The notes under the pieces: generated by a model | What the model saw: the letters and a program-made list of their open reading frames with translations, nothing else | Told to the model about the DNA's origin: nothing | Databases searched by the model: none | Made by a program: the position numbers and the translations under genes | NCBI GenBank assembly: GCA_963838885.1 | Contig: CAWITB010000011.1 | Location: 62,001-126,000 of the forward strand | Source: JAICMB01 sp963838885 | GTDB lineage: Bacteria; Acidobacteriota; Terriglobia; Bryobacterales; Bryobacteraceae | Direction of reading: 5' to 3' | DNA length: 64,000 nucleotides | In this document: piece by piece, positions 1 through 9,410 of the stretch | How the letters are laid out: every line of letters starts with the position of its first letter | How positions within the stretch are numbered: the first letter of the stretch is position 1

Positions 1-485
1 GCTGCGCTTTCCAGGTTCTGCGGGACGACGATTCGGGCCGGCTAGTCGCCTGCTGGGACGCGCCCGACGGATCAGGCGGGATCAGCACACAAGGCGAAGA
101 CCTTCGCGATTTGCAGGAAGCAGGTGACCGATGCAGTCGCGGCACACTTCGATCCAGGCGAGGTTCCGCGCCGGATCCGCCTTCATTTTGTGAGTGATCC
201 CATTTTCGTTCAGCCGTGAAGCTTCCTGTGAATTTCCGGGACGGAAATCGTCAAGCGCTCACAGACTGGCTTTCGTCGTGCGCCAGAGGGGTTCCCACGT
301 TCGCTTGGTGAAGGCGGACAAGCGCATTACGGTTCCCAGCATCGGTTCGTGGCCGTGACCACGCTGCAGAAATTCACCGGCAGGCTGGGGTGACCATGAG
401 CGAATTCCTGGATTCGCTCTAAACGTTTCATTCCCCGAGCGAGTACAATCTCTAGGGGAACCGGGGAGATTCCCTTCCTCATCGC
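1..485. other. No supported gene
   Basis: I see no convincing coding region before the Rrf2 regulator. One short minus-strand reading at 82-186 (34 codons) contains a CxxC pair but has no supporting context and may be chance or the tail of a lost gene. The promoter of the downstream regulator must lie near the end of this stretch, but I cannot place its boxes with confidence. Confidence 0.5.
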
Positions 486-905
486 ATGAACATTTCCGTT
501 AAGGGCGAATATGCGCTGCACGCGCTCTTCGACCTCTCCGTCCAGAGGAGCGCCGAGCCAGTCAAGATTGCCGATATCGCCCAGCGCCAGAACATTCCTC
601 AAAAATTCCTCGAGCTCATCCTGGCCGGTCTCAAGCATGCCGGTCTCGTCGAGTCCCGCCGCGGCGCGGAGGGCGGTTACCTCCTGGCGCGTCCTCCCGA
701 TGCAATCACCGTCGGCGAGGTCCTTCGTCACGTAGAAACGGGCAAACGTAAACGGACTCCGGCCGCCGCTAACGACCCCTTCGCCGAAATGTGGAAATCC
801 GTCGACGATGCCGTCTCCGGCGTAATCGACCACACCACCTTGGCCGAACTCGCGCGGCACTGGCGGGAGAAGCAGGCGACGTATGTACCTAATTGGGAGA
901 TTTGA
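486..905 (+). CDS. Rrf2 family transcriptional regulator, cysteine-free
   Basis: A 139-residue winged-helix regulator of the Rrf2 family. The N-terminus (MNISVKGEYALHALFDLS) and the recognition-helix segment around residues 35-60 (IPQKFLELILAGLKHAGLV, then SRRGAEGGYLLARP) match the family pattern. There is no cysteine in the whole protein, so the Fe-S ligands of IscR/NsrR-type members are missing. That places it with the CymR-like, non-metal branch. The stop codon overlaps the start of the cysteine synthase gene (TGATG), so the two are co-transcribed. In Bacillus, CymR controls cysteine metabolism and is modulated by CysK; that the same partnership holds here is inference from gene order and the absent cysteines. 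Confidence 0.88.
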   Translation: MNISVKGEYALHALFDLSVQRSAEPVKIADIAQRQNIPQKFLELILAGLKHAGLVESRRGAEGGYLLARPPDAITVGEVLRHVETGKRKRTPAAANDPFAEMWKSVDDAVSGVIDHTTLAELARHWREKQATYVPNWEI

Positions 906-1861
906 TGTTCTTTGAAGACAATTCCCTCAGCATCGGCCGTACGCCGCTGATTAAGCTTCGCCGTGTAGCTGGAGGCGCCCCCGTCACCATTCTGGCGAAA
1001 CTCGAAAGCCGCAACCCGCTCGCATCGGTGAAGGACCGCATCGGCGCCGCCATGATTTGGGATGCCGAGAAACGCGGCATCCTCGGGCCCGGAAAGGAGC
1101 TGATTGAACCCACCAGCGGCAATACCGGAATCGCCCTCGCCTTCGTCGCCGCTGCGCGCGGCTATCCTATCACGCTGCTGATGCCGGAGACGATGTCCAT
1201 GGAGCGCCGCAAAATCCTGAAAGCACTGGGAGCGACGCTCATCCTCACCGAAGGTTCACTGGGCATGGGCGCCTCCATCGGGCGCGCCGAGAGAATGGTC
1301 GCTTCCGACCCGAGCCGCTATGTCCTGCTGCAGCAGTTCAAGAATCCCGCCAACCCCGAAATTCATTTCAAAACCACCGGCCCCGAGATCTGGGACGATA
1401 GCGGCGGTCGCGTCGACGTGCTCGTGGCCGGAGTCGGCACCGGAGGCACCATCTCGGGCGTATCCAGTTATCTCAAGAAAGTACGCAAGAAGAACGTGTT
1501 GTCGGTTGCGGTTGAGCCCACCAGCAGCGCTGTCATTACGCAATGCCTCGCCAACGAGCCGCTCGATCCTGGTCCGACGGCGATTCAAGGCATCGGCGCG
1601 GGGTTTATTCCCGACACCCTGGACCTCGCGATGGTCGACCGAGTGGAACAGGTCTCGGACGAGGAAGCCATCGACATGGCGCGCCGCCTGGCGCGCGAAG
1701 ATGGCGTGCTGTGCGGCGTATCGGCCGGAGCCGCCGTCGCCGCCGCCGTCCGCATCGCTCATCAACCCGGCATGGAAGGCAAGGTGATCGTCGCCGTGCT
1801 GCCCGATTCCGGCGAGCGCTATTTGAGCAGCGTACTCTTTGAAGGACTGGGCGGGGATTAG
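905..1861 (+). CDS. cysK: Cysteine synthase (O-acetylserine sulfhydrylase)
   Basis: A 318-residue PLP enzyme that makes L-cysteine from O-acetylserine and sulfide in the cytoplasm. The PLP lysine is K43 in ASVKDRIG, the substrate loop PTSGNTG is at about 70-75, and the phosphate-binding GTGGT loop is at about 178-182. The start ATG at 905 overlaps the upstream regulator stop and begins MFFEDNSLSIGRTP, matching the usual CysK N-terminus. A TTG at 893 would add four residues and is less likely. GGGAGA at 895-900 serves as ribosome binding site. CysK and CysM are hard to separate by eye, and the length fits either. Translational coupling to the Rrf2 gene suggests autoregulated cysteine synthesis. 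Confidence 0.92.
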   Translation: MFFEDNSLSIGRTPLIKLRRVAGGAPVTILAKLESRNPLASVKDRIGAAMIWDAEKRGILGPGKELIEPTSGNTGIALAFVAAARGYPITLLMPETMSMERRKILKALGATLILTEGSLGMGASIGRAERMVASDPSRYVLLQQFKNPANPEIHFKTTGPEIWDDSGGRVDVLVAGVGTGGTISGVSSYLKKVRKKNVLSVAVEPTSSAVITQCLANEPLDPGPTAIQGIGAGFIPDTLDLAMVDRVEQVSDEEAIDMARRLAREDGVLCGVSAGAAVAAAVRIAHQPGMEGKVIVAVLPDSGERYLSSVLFEGLGGD

Positions 1862-2147
1862 ATTCGGATGAGGAGTGGCGGACGCTTATGGGGTGAAGGG
1901 GGTGAAGCGCCCGCCGTCGTAACGGGGATTTGACTAGATAACGACTCCACAATCGCAAAAGTTACTGGCTCAAGAAACTTTTTCACGTAAATCTCGCGTC
2001 GCCGCGCATACCCTGCCATTTTTCGCGTTTGGCCGACATATTGCATCGAGGCCAACAGCCCTTATGGCGGCGTTCTACGATCTCGGCGTAATGGTGGCCG
2101 GCCTTCCCGGCACTTCCGCAATGCTACACCCGGCGAAGGAGGACGAT

Positions 2148-2894
2148 ATGCTCCTACATGGGCGCTGGAAAGAACTCATCCCCCGCGAGCAGTGGTCCGT
2201 TTTCCGCCGTGTATTAGAGGAAGCGCGCGCAAAAAAGCTGGATTTCGCCTTCGGCGGCGCGTTCGCGGTTGCCACTTATACCGGCAAATGGCGCGATACG
2301 AAAGACATGGACTTGTATATTCTTCCCGGGGACCGGGAAGAAATGAAAGCCGCCCTCGCCGCCGCCGGTCTCACGGACTATTTCCCGGTCAAAGACTACG
2401 ACCGTAGTTGGATCTACCGCGCCCATACCGGGGACGTCATCGTGGATTGCATCTGGTCGATGGCGAACCACCGCACCGATGTCGACCGCGCTTGGCTGAC
2501 ACGCGGCCCAGTGGTCGAATTCGGCGGCGAAAACGTTCACGTCGTACCGCCCGAAGAGCTCATCTGGTCGAAACTATACGTTTTGCAAAGGGACCGCTGC
2601 GACTGGCCGGACGTTCTGAACATTGTGCACGCTATCGGCCCGGAGCTCGATTGGGAACGCCTCTTTCACCGCCTCAACTCCGACGCTCCCTTGCTCGATG
2701 GCATTCTATCCGTGTTCCGCTGGCTGGTCCCCGACCGCGCCGCGCAGCTCCCGTCGTGGCTTTGGAAACGCAAAAGGAAAAAGCCGCGGCTCCCGGCAGG
2801 TTGCGAGCGCGTCCGCCTGCTCGACACCCGTCCCTGGTTCCGTCCGCTCGAAGCTGCCGCGGATCGCGAAAAGGAGCCTTCGGCGGAATGCTGA
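2148..2894 (+). CDS. Nucleotidyltransferase-like protein
   Basis: A 248-residue protein with the hallmark of minimal nucleotidyltransferase folds: GG at residues 36-37 followed by a DxD pair (D53, D55) in TKDMDLYILPGD. A later acidic segment (VIVDCIWSM) may supply a third metal ligand. It resembles AbiEii/DUF1814-type or uncharacterised NTase proteins; the substrate is unknown. I chose the ATG at 2148 because AAGGAGG lies at 2136-2142 with a 5-base spacer; an upstream in-frame start at 2064 lacks this. The C-terminus is basic (WLWKRKRKKPR). The last bases overlap the start of the next gene, so the pair is probably translated together, but I see no obvious functional link. Confidence 0.7.
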   Translation: MLLHGRWKELIPREQWSVFRRVLEEARAKKLDFAFGGAFAVATYTGKWRDTKDMDLYILPGDREEMKAALAAAGLTDYFPVKDYDRSWIYRAHTGDVIVDCIWSMANHRTDVDRAWLTRGPVVEFGGENVHVVPPEELIWSKLYVLQRDRCDWPDVLNIVHAIGPELDWERLFHRLNSDAPLLDGILSVFRWLVPDRAAQLPSWLWKRKRKKPRLPAGCERVRLLDTRPWFRPLEAAADREKEPSAEC

Positions 2895-3706
2895 TCGGGG
2901 CCATGAACCACCCCGCCCGGGAGATCCTTAACGAGATCGCCTGGATGGGGGAGTTGGGGCTCGATTTTATCGACTTGACCTTGGAGCCGCCGGCGGCCGC
3001 CTCGTGGCTCGTGGATGCTTCCGCGATACGTCGCGCGCTGGAAGGGGCCGGATTGCGAGTCGTCGGCCACACGGCTTTCTACCTCCCTATCGCGAGCGCT
3101 TTTGAGGAGCTCCGCCGTGCATCCGTCCTGGAGCTGCGCCGTTGCCTCCAGGTTTTTGGCGAAGTTGGCGCGAAATGGATGAATCTCCACCCCGACCGGC
3201 ACGCTCCCATGCACGATCGCCAATTTCTCATCAGGAGGAACATCGAGACAATCTCGGAGCTGCTCCCCGAAGCGCGCCGCTGCGGCGTCGGTTTGATGAT
3301 CGAGAATCTCCCCGGAGATTACAACTCAGCGAGCCAACTAGGCGAGTTGCTCGATCCCCTTCCCGAGCTCGGCCTGCACCTTGATATCGGCCACGCCAAT
3401 CTCCTCGTGCCTTATAATACGTCCGAGGAAATCCTGGGCATCTACGGTTCCCGCCTGCGCCACGTCCATCTTCACGACAATAAGGGCGGCCATGCCGATC
3501 TGCATTTACCTCTGGGGGCAGGCTCGGTGGACCTTCCGGGCGCTCTCCGCGCCTTGCAATCCTGCGGCTACAATGACACAATAACGCTCGAGGTCTTCAC
3601 GCCCGACCGAGACTACCTACGCTATAGCCGCGACCAGCTTCGCCGCGTATGGGATCAGGAAGCCGCCCACCGCACGCCGGAATTTGCCGCCGAGCATTCA
3701 CGTTAG
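2888..3706 (+). CDS. Sugar phosphate isomerase/epimerase-like TIM barrel
   Basis: A 272-residue protein of the AP-endonuclease family 2 / xylose-isomerase-like TIM-barrel superfamily. The typical order of metal-binding strand ends is visible: a Glu in GLMIENLPG, HLDIGHAN, HVHLHDNKGG and a final Glu in ITLEVF. The family contains endonuclease IV as well as sugar and inosose isomerases; nothing here fixes the substrate, and the lack of DNA-repair-specific features favours a small-molecule isomerase. The ATG at 2888 overlaps the stop of the upstream nucleotidyltransferase-like gene (TGA at 2892-2894). The same frame stays open far upstream, but that part is out-of-frame shadow of the upstream gene. 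Confidence 0.75.
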   Translation: MLIGAMNHPAREILNEIAWMGELGLDFIDLTLEPPAAASWLVDASAIRRALEGAGLRVVGHTAFYLPIASAFEELRRASVLELRRCLQVFGEVGAKWMNLHPDRHAPMHDRQFLIRRNIETISELLPEARRCGVGLMIENLPGDYNSASQLGELLDPLPELGLHLDIGHANLLVPYNTSEEILGIYGSRLRHVHLHDNKGGHADLHLPLGAGSVDLPGALRALQSCGYNDTITLEVFTPDRDYLRYSRDQLRRVWDQEAAHRTPEFAAEHSR

Positions 3707-3827
3707 CCATACTGTTCTTTGCCCGAAGATCCGATAAGTTACATGTTAAGATTGAGTCGGTACAGTACCGGCAATATTGGGGCGCTCGGTCCCTTGGAGG
3801 AACTTTAGCCGGCCGCGGCTGCTTCTC

Positions 3828-4700
3828 ATGTACAACGCCTATTTCGGCTTTTCGGAAAGCCCCTTCAACCTCAGCCCCGACCCGGCATTCTTCTACCGCA
3901 GCGCTCAACATGAAGAAGCGTTGGCGAATCTTATTTACGGCGTGCAAAGCCGTAAGGGCTTTATAGTGCTTACCGGAGAAGTAGGCACGGGTAAAACCAC
4001 CATGCTCGAGTGCCTGCGCGATTTCCTCGATTCGCAATATATAGAATTCGCTTTTATCTTCAATTCCCGCATCACCAGCGACCAATTTTTCGAGATGATC
4101 GCATACGACCTCGATCTGCGCTGCGCCCGCACCTCCAAAACCGAGGTCCTGTTCGCCCTCAATCAACTCCTTCTTCATCAGGCCGACCAGGGCCGCACCA
4201 CCGTCCTGATCGTCGATGAGGCGCACAATCTCGAATGGGAGGTGCTCGAGGAAATTCGCTTGCTCGGCAACCTCGAAAACCGCCAGGGCAAGCTTCTTCA
4301 GATCATCCTCGCGGGCCAGCCTGAGCTCGACCGCAAGCTCGAAGCGCCCAATCTTCGCAACTTGAAACAGCGCATTGTCCTGCGTTGCGCCTTGCAGCCC
4401 TTCTCGCTCGAGGACACCGTGGAATACGTTAATTCCCGCCTGGATAAGGCCGGAATGCCTGCACAAAAGGTTTTTCCGCCCGCTTTACTCTCTGAAATCC
4501 ACCTCCGTTCGCAAGGCATTCCCCGGCTGATCAACGGCATCTGCGATAACTTATTGCTGACCTGTTTCGCGCTCGAAACCCGGGTCGCAACAATTGATAT
4601 GCTCGACGAGATTAGCCATGACATGCGTCTCGATTGGCAAGGCCGCCGCCCTCGCGGCCGCTCTCGTTACACCCAGGAAATAGAGCAGCCCTCCTATTAG
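3828..4700 (+). CDS. ExeA/GspA-type AAA ATPase
   Basis: A 290-residue P-loop ATPase. It begins MYNAYFGFSESPFNLSPDP, the signature N-terminus of ExeA-like ATPases found with general secretion and exopolysaccharide systems. Walker A is GEVGTGKTT at about 50-58 and Walker B is LIVDEAH with D130/E131. The C-terminal half has the lid-like helical segment (RLINGICDNLLL). I placed the start at 3828, where this conserved N-terminus begins. ExeA usually works with a peptidoglycan-binding partner (ExeB) or in polysaccharide-export clusters; no such partner lies nearby, so it is an orphan here. The closing segment is Arg-rich (GRRPRGRSRYTQE). Confidence 0.82.
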   Translation: MYNAYFGFSESPFNLSPDPAFFYRSAQHEEALANLIYGVQSRKGFIVLTGEVGTGKTTMLECLRDFLDSQYIEFAFIFNSRITSDQFFEMIAYDLDLRCARTSKTEVLFALNQLLLHQADQGRTTVLIVDEAHNLEWEVLEEIRLLGNLENRQGKLLQIILAGQPELDRKLEAPNLRNLKQRIVLRCALQPFSLEDTVEYVNSRLDKAGMPAQKVFPPALLSEIHLRSQGIPRLINGICDNLLLTCFALETRVATIDMLDEISHDMRLDWQGRRPRGRSRYTQEIEQPSY

Positions 4701-4904
4701 GCGCGGTACTACCTCTCAATTACCCTCAGCGGTGAATTGTATTTCGCGTTGATTGGATCTAACATCGTCTACGTCCCTCCTCCTTGGGATTTAAGTGAGG
4801 CCGCGAGTTCGCGGCGCATTTAAACGGGACATGTTAAACCAGATTTGGCTGATGGGCGATAGATAGTATGCGGTGGCATTACTTCCGAATCGCCCTCTTT
4901 TTTT

Positions 4905-5145
4905 AATACACCTCAATTCGACCGGCGAACCTGTGGTGCAGCCGAGCAGCTTGGCCGCGGAACCCTGGTTTATCGCGACCTCCAAATACCCGGATCTCCC
5001 GGAACGACAAACAGCTCGCCGGCGCGCACTCGCTGAACGTTGCCGCTTGCCCGTGCGCTTGGCTTATCGAATGCGGGCGCAACGTAACGCTCGACGATCT
5101 TGTTGAATCTCGCGACGGGAACTCTGGCGGCCAGATACGCCGCGA
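4905..5145 (-). pseudogene. Decayed 3' fragment of SAM hydroxide adenosyltransferase gene
   Basis: This stretch is a degenerate second copy of the 3' part of the intact gene at 8596-9387. The C-terminal peptide EVAINQGSAAKLLGC is still readable, followed by TTGSPVEL, against the intact copy's ATGSPVEL. Compared with the intact gene, about 130 bp (corresponding to about 8745-8876) are deleted and many substitutions have accumulated. It cannot encode a working product. The two copies flank the ADOP permease/padR cassette, suggesting a duplication associated with that cassette's arrival. Confidence 0.8.
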
Positions 5146-5308
5146 TAAGAAACTGATCCGGTAACGTTATCGGGGGCGCTGCTGCTAATCCTGGCGACAG
5201 GGGCGGCGCAAATATACTGGCCCGGCGTGCACCACACCGATCCTGTAGCTCTTGCGCCGCAAAAATGAAGAGCGGCCAATCACGCTTGGGCGGAGCCAGC
5301 GTTAAGTC

Positions 5309-7914
5309 TTATTCGTTCCTCAGCGCAACCACCGGATCGACGCGCGCCGCTCTTCTCGCCGGTAAAAAACACGCGAGCAAGGTTATGCCAGTTAGGAGTG
5401 CTACTGCGGCCGCGAACGTGGCCAAATCCATCGGCTTGACATCGAACAAGAAGCGCGAAAGAAAACGCGTTAAACTCGCCGCCCCTGCGACTCCTACGCC
5501 CACGCCAATCGTCGCGGCGCTCATTCCTTGCCGAACGGTAAGCAGGAGGATGTCTCTGGGCTTTGCTCCTGACGCGACCCGAACACCCATCTCGTGGATC
5601 CGCTGGCTTACCGAATAGACCATTACTCCGAAAACGCCAATGGCGGCCAACGCTAGCGCGAGTAACGCAAAAAGACCCATGAGCGTCATTCTGAACCACT
5701 GCGGCGCACTGGACTTGGCGATAATTTCATCAAGGGTCTGAAGGCTCGAAACGGACTGATTTCGATCTACGGCTTCGACCGCCTTTCGAACCATTACCGG
5801 CCAAGGCTGCCGGATCGCCCGAGGCGCGCAGCACGAAATTCGCGCTTAGCGGCAGTAAAGCTTGTGCGTAGGGAACAAACATCTCCGGCCAGGGTTCCTC
5901 TTCCAATGCGCTGTTCTTGCAGACTGCGACAACGCCAACAACGGTGCGCCATGACAGGCCGTTCAATCCGTAAACGCCCACCTGCCGGCCAATTGGGTCA
6001 TGCTGTCCAAAAGCCTCACGCGCCAATAGTTCATTGAGAACCACGACTGGTGGCGCAATGCTCGAGTCGTAATCGGTGAAAGACCGGCCTGTCAATATCG
6101 GAATTCCCATTGTCCGGAAATAGTCCGGCGTGATCGTGGTTGTGCAGAGCGTCTGAATGTCGGTCGTCGCATGCGGCGGGCGGAGGGCCCCGCCGGCGCA
6201 CGGACTGAATGGGGCGCGATCGATTGCGCCCACGTATTGAACTCCTGGCAACGCTCGTAGATTCCGAAGCACCTCATCAAAGAAAGGAACTTGGGAAGGA
6301 GTTTGAAACCCGTTGGTCATGGGGCGCAAGACCTGTGCAATCAGGAGGCGGTCCGGGCTGAATCCCAGTTTGATGTTGCTGAGCCGAATGAACGATCGCG
6401 CCAGCAGCCCCGCTCCTACAAGGAGAACTAACGAAAGCGCGATTTCCGATGCGGCGAGTACGTTCCGCAAATGGTGGGTTCCCATGCGGTCCCGCTCGTA
6501 CAGCACTAAGTTTCAGGGCTTCGATTATGTCAATCCGCGACGCCACCAGCGCCGGAGCGAGGCCGAACACCAGTGTCGCCACGATCGTTATGCCGAGAGC
6601 GAATCCGAGAAGTCGCGGGTCCAATCCAACATCCCGGGAAAGGCCCGGCGGAATTAAACTCCCAATCAGCCGAACAGACCAGAGTCCGCACAACACCCCA
6701 AGTGCGCTTCCCGCGGCAGCCAGCAGGAAGCTCTCGCTGAGCAACTGCCGAACAACGCGCCAGCGTCCTGCGCCCAAAGCCCCTCGGATAGCAAGTTCGC
6801 GCAGCCGGGCAGCAGCCCGCGAAAAGGACAGGTTGGCCACATTGGCGCATAAAATTAAAAGACAAAGCTGACGGCAGCCATCAAAATGAAGAGCAAGGAA
6901 CGCACGTTGCGGACGAGCAGTTCGTGCAATGGCGCCAGGTCGACGCGTCTATCCCGCGAACTCACGATCTGTGCAGGGTATTGCCGGTCGATGTTGTGAG
7001 TGATTATCGACAACTCCGATTCGGCCTGTGCAAGCGTACCGCCCGGCCTCAAGCGGCCAATTACGGAAACCAACGCCAACGGCCTCGATTGTGGCAAGAA
7101 CAGCGACGAATTGAGAAGCATCGGCGTCCATACGTCCGCTTGCGGATACGCCACATTTGGCATCACACCGATAACCGTGTATGAGGACTTATCGAGACGG
7201 ACGCTTCTCCCCACCAGCGCCGTGTTCCCGCCAAACGCCGTCCGCCATAAATGTTCGCTAATAAGCAAGACCCCACCTTGCTTGCCGTCATCGGCCCTAA
7301 ATGGCCGGCCCGCAACAGGCTGTAAGCCCAACATTGAAAAAATCCCGTAGACACCTCGGTCACGCGTACAGGTACGGGTTCCGTAGGGCCGGCCAGGCTG
7401 GTGCTAGGCCCTTGCGAACGGGCCTGGAAACCTTCGATTTCCTGGAAAACCGTATCCAGCCGCCTCCATTCGGCGAAATCGGGTCCCAGCACGCCTCCCG
7501 GCCCGCGAGAAGCCGCGAACCGTTCCGTGATCCCTGTAAGTCGGCTGGAATCACGGTATGGCAGAGGCCGCAGCAGGATCTGGTTTACAACACTGAAGAT
7601 TGCGGTGGTCGCGCCAACTCCAAGCGCTAGGTGTGAGCGCTGCGACAGCGGTAAGCTTCCGCTGCGCCGCATTGGCGCATCCCATAAATCACATCCTGCC
7701 AAAGAGTCTCTAAGAATGGGAGGCTGTTCATACGATAGACCTCTTCACGAACGAGCATCGTGTTTCCAAATTTTTGGAGCGCTCGTTCCCGAGCGACATC
7801 AGGGCGCATTCCGCGCGCGATGTTCTCCTCCGTTTCGGCATCGAGATAGAACTGAATATCGCTCTCCAGTTCGGCATCCCGGCGAGCACGATGGAAGTAG
7901 CGGCGCCAGATCAT
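5309..7914 (-). pseudogene. ADOP family (MacB-like) ABC transporter permease, multiply frameshifted
   Basis: Remnant of an ~860-residue permease of the acidobacterial duplicated-permease (ADOP) type. Reading from 7914 down, the N-terminal cytoplasmic segment (MIWRRYFHRARRDAELESD), first FtsX-type transmembrane part (ATTAIFSVVNQILLRPLPY), MacB-like periplasmic core, central membrane region (RELAIRGALGAGRWRVVRQL), second periplasmic core and C-terminal FtsX domain ending PARRAARVDPVVALRNE all appear, but in at least five different reading-frame pieces (7914-7627, 7702-7163, 7334-6855, 6840-6277, 6506-5730, 5794-5309). Such permeases are proposed to export lipoproteins, macrolides or peptides. 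The intact padR gene ends 7 bp before its start, the usual operon order. Confidence 0.85.
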
Positions 7915-7921
7915 GCCATTC

Positions 7922-8269
7922 CTACTCCGTAACGGGCCGCAAAATTCGGGCGATGCCGCTCGCTAGGCGTTCCCACCTGGACACCTCGATCGCGAGCTGC
8001 TTCCGGCCGGCCGGCGTCAGGCGATAATACCTCGCTTTGCGGTTCTTCTCCGATGTTCCCCAAAAGGAGGCGATCCAGCCGCGGTCTTCCAGCCGGTATA
8101 AGGCTCGATAGAAAGAGCCATGTTCGACCTGAAGGATCTCGCTGGAGCGGCGCTCAATGGCGTGTGCGATAGCGTGCCCGTGAGCAGGTCCAAGCAGCAG
8201 CGTTTTCAGGATGAGCATGGCGAGCGTCCCTTGAAGCATGTCACCCTCCGATCTTGCTTTCTTTCGCAT
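7922..8269 (-). CDS. PadR family transcriptional regulator
   Basis: A 115-residue winged-helix repressor of the PadR type. MLQGTLAMLILKTLLLGPAHGHAIAHAIE is the diagnostic N-terminal helix-turn-helix entry, and ARYYRLTPAGRKQL is the wing plus dimerisation helix. The start at 8269 (MRKKARSEGDML) gives normal family length; a longer open frame upstream has no family similarity. It sits directly before the ADOP permease, seven bases away, and would normally control that permease. As the permease is broken, this regulator now appears to be an orphan that may only autoregulate. Length and core residues look intact. Confidence 0.88.
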   Translation of the reverse strand: MRKKARSEGDMLQGTLAMLILKTLLLGPAHGHAIAHAIERRSSEILQVEHGSFYRALYRLEDRGWIASFWGTSEKNRKARYYRLTPAGRKQLAIEVSRWERLASGIARILRPVTE

Positions 8270-8595
8270 GCTGCCCAGCAATATTAGATATGGCGATCTA
8301 GTGAAGAGAATAAGGGCTGTAAAGGGCTCGCCCCCTTTAATACTGGTCTTATCCTTGAGAAGACCGTCTAATGGAATGCAATGCGCTAAGCCTTGCGCAA
8401 TGCGCTTGGCGGATCCAATATTCCCACGGCTCTGCCAAAATGCGGGTTGACACGTCTCAAATGCTCGGGATTGTTGTAGGTGCAGCAGGATACATCGAAA
8501 TTCATTCGCCGCAATCGCCGCGATCGCGAGAATTTGGCGCAGTAAGCGCACTGTGCTGTTCCCGTCTTCAACGGCCCCGTAAAACGGACGAGCTC

Positions 8596-9387
8596 TCAAT
8601 ACACCGTTAATTCGACCGGCGAGCCCGTGGCGCAGCCGAGCAGCTTGGCCGCGGAACCCTGGTTTATCGCCACCTCCAGATACCCGGAGCTACCCGGAAC
8701 GACGAACAGCTCGCCCGGCGCGCACTCGCTGAACGTTGCCGCGAGGCGCGAAATGCGTTCCAGACCGGCATTCAGCTCGAACACGCGCTTCTTAAGGTCC
8801 GGGAAGTCGGCGGCCGGGAGATTCGTGATGAGATTGCCAAAATGGTCGATTTTGAGCACAATGCCGGCCCAGGTACGCTTGCCCGTGCGCGTGGGCTTGT
8901 CGAATGTCGGCGTCGCGTAATCCTCGATGATTTTGCCGAATCGCGCGGCGGGAACTCCGGCGGCCAAATGCGCGGCGGTGGCGCAGAAAATATCGCGTCC
9001 ATGGAAAGTGCGGCTGACGGGATTCAGAAAATATTTCTCATTCACGATATGCCGGACCTTTTTCTTCGGTTCGCGTCCGAAGATCATGGAGAGGACGCCG
9101 TTATCGGGAGCGATGAAATACTGCCCGGCCATTTCCGCCAGAATGGCGCGGCGCTGTGATCCCACACCGGGGTCGACGACGACAACATGTATCGTCCGCT
9201 TCGGAAAATAGCGGTGTGCCTGCCCAATGACGAAGGCCCCTTCCACGATCTCAAACGGCTGAACCAGGTGCGTGATGTCGATGATGAGCGCATCCGGCGC
9301 AATCCCCAAAATGACGCCTTTCATGACCCCAACGAAGTGGTCCGAGAGGCCGAAATCCGTCGTTAAAGTGATGGTTCGAGCGGGCAT
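8596..9387 (-). CDS. SAM hydroxide adenosyltransferase (DUF62 family)
   Basis: A 263-residue member of the SAM hydrolase family related to fluorinase and chlorinase, which cleaves S-adenosylmethionine to adenosine and methionine. Seen are TTDFGLSDHFVGVMKG at residues 9-24, with the conserved Asp pair, HVVVVDPGVGS, the FHGRDIF motif and the HFGNLITN motif near the C-terminal domain boundary. I chose ATG 9387 because MPARTITLTTDFG matches the family N-terminus; the in-frame extension upstream would run into the divergent desulfurase gene. No halogenase-specific residue pattern can be judged by eye. It is divergently arranged with the cysteine desulfurase, sharing a 23-bp intergenic gap. A decayed partial copy lies at 4905-5145. 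Confidence 0.88.
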   Translation of the reverse strand: MPARTITLTTDFGLSDHFVGVMKGVILGIAPDALIIDITHLVQPFEIVEGAFVIGQAHRYFPKRTIHVVVVDPGVGSQRRAILAEMAGQYFIAPDNGVLSMIFGREPKKKVRHIVNEKYFLNPVSRTFHGRDIFCATAAHLAAGVPAARFGKIIEDYATPTFDKPTRTGKRTWAGIVLKIDHFGNLITNLPAADFPDLKKRVFELNAGLERISRLAATFSECAPGELFVVPGSSGYLEVAINQGSAAKLLGCATGSPVELTVY

Positions 9388-9410
9388 AGCTGATAAACTT
9401 CTATTAGAGC

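Noticed and set aside
327..860. 177-codon minus-strand ORF
   Set aside because: Antisense shadow of the Rrf2 gene; no family similarity, and GC-rich codon bias creates such frames.
5161..5268. Hydrophobic plus-strand reading VTLSGALLLILATGAAQIYW...
   Set aside because: Could be the tail of another membrane protein, but it has no start or upstream part and may be chance next to the ADOP pseudogene.
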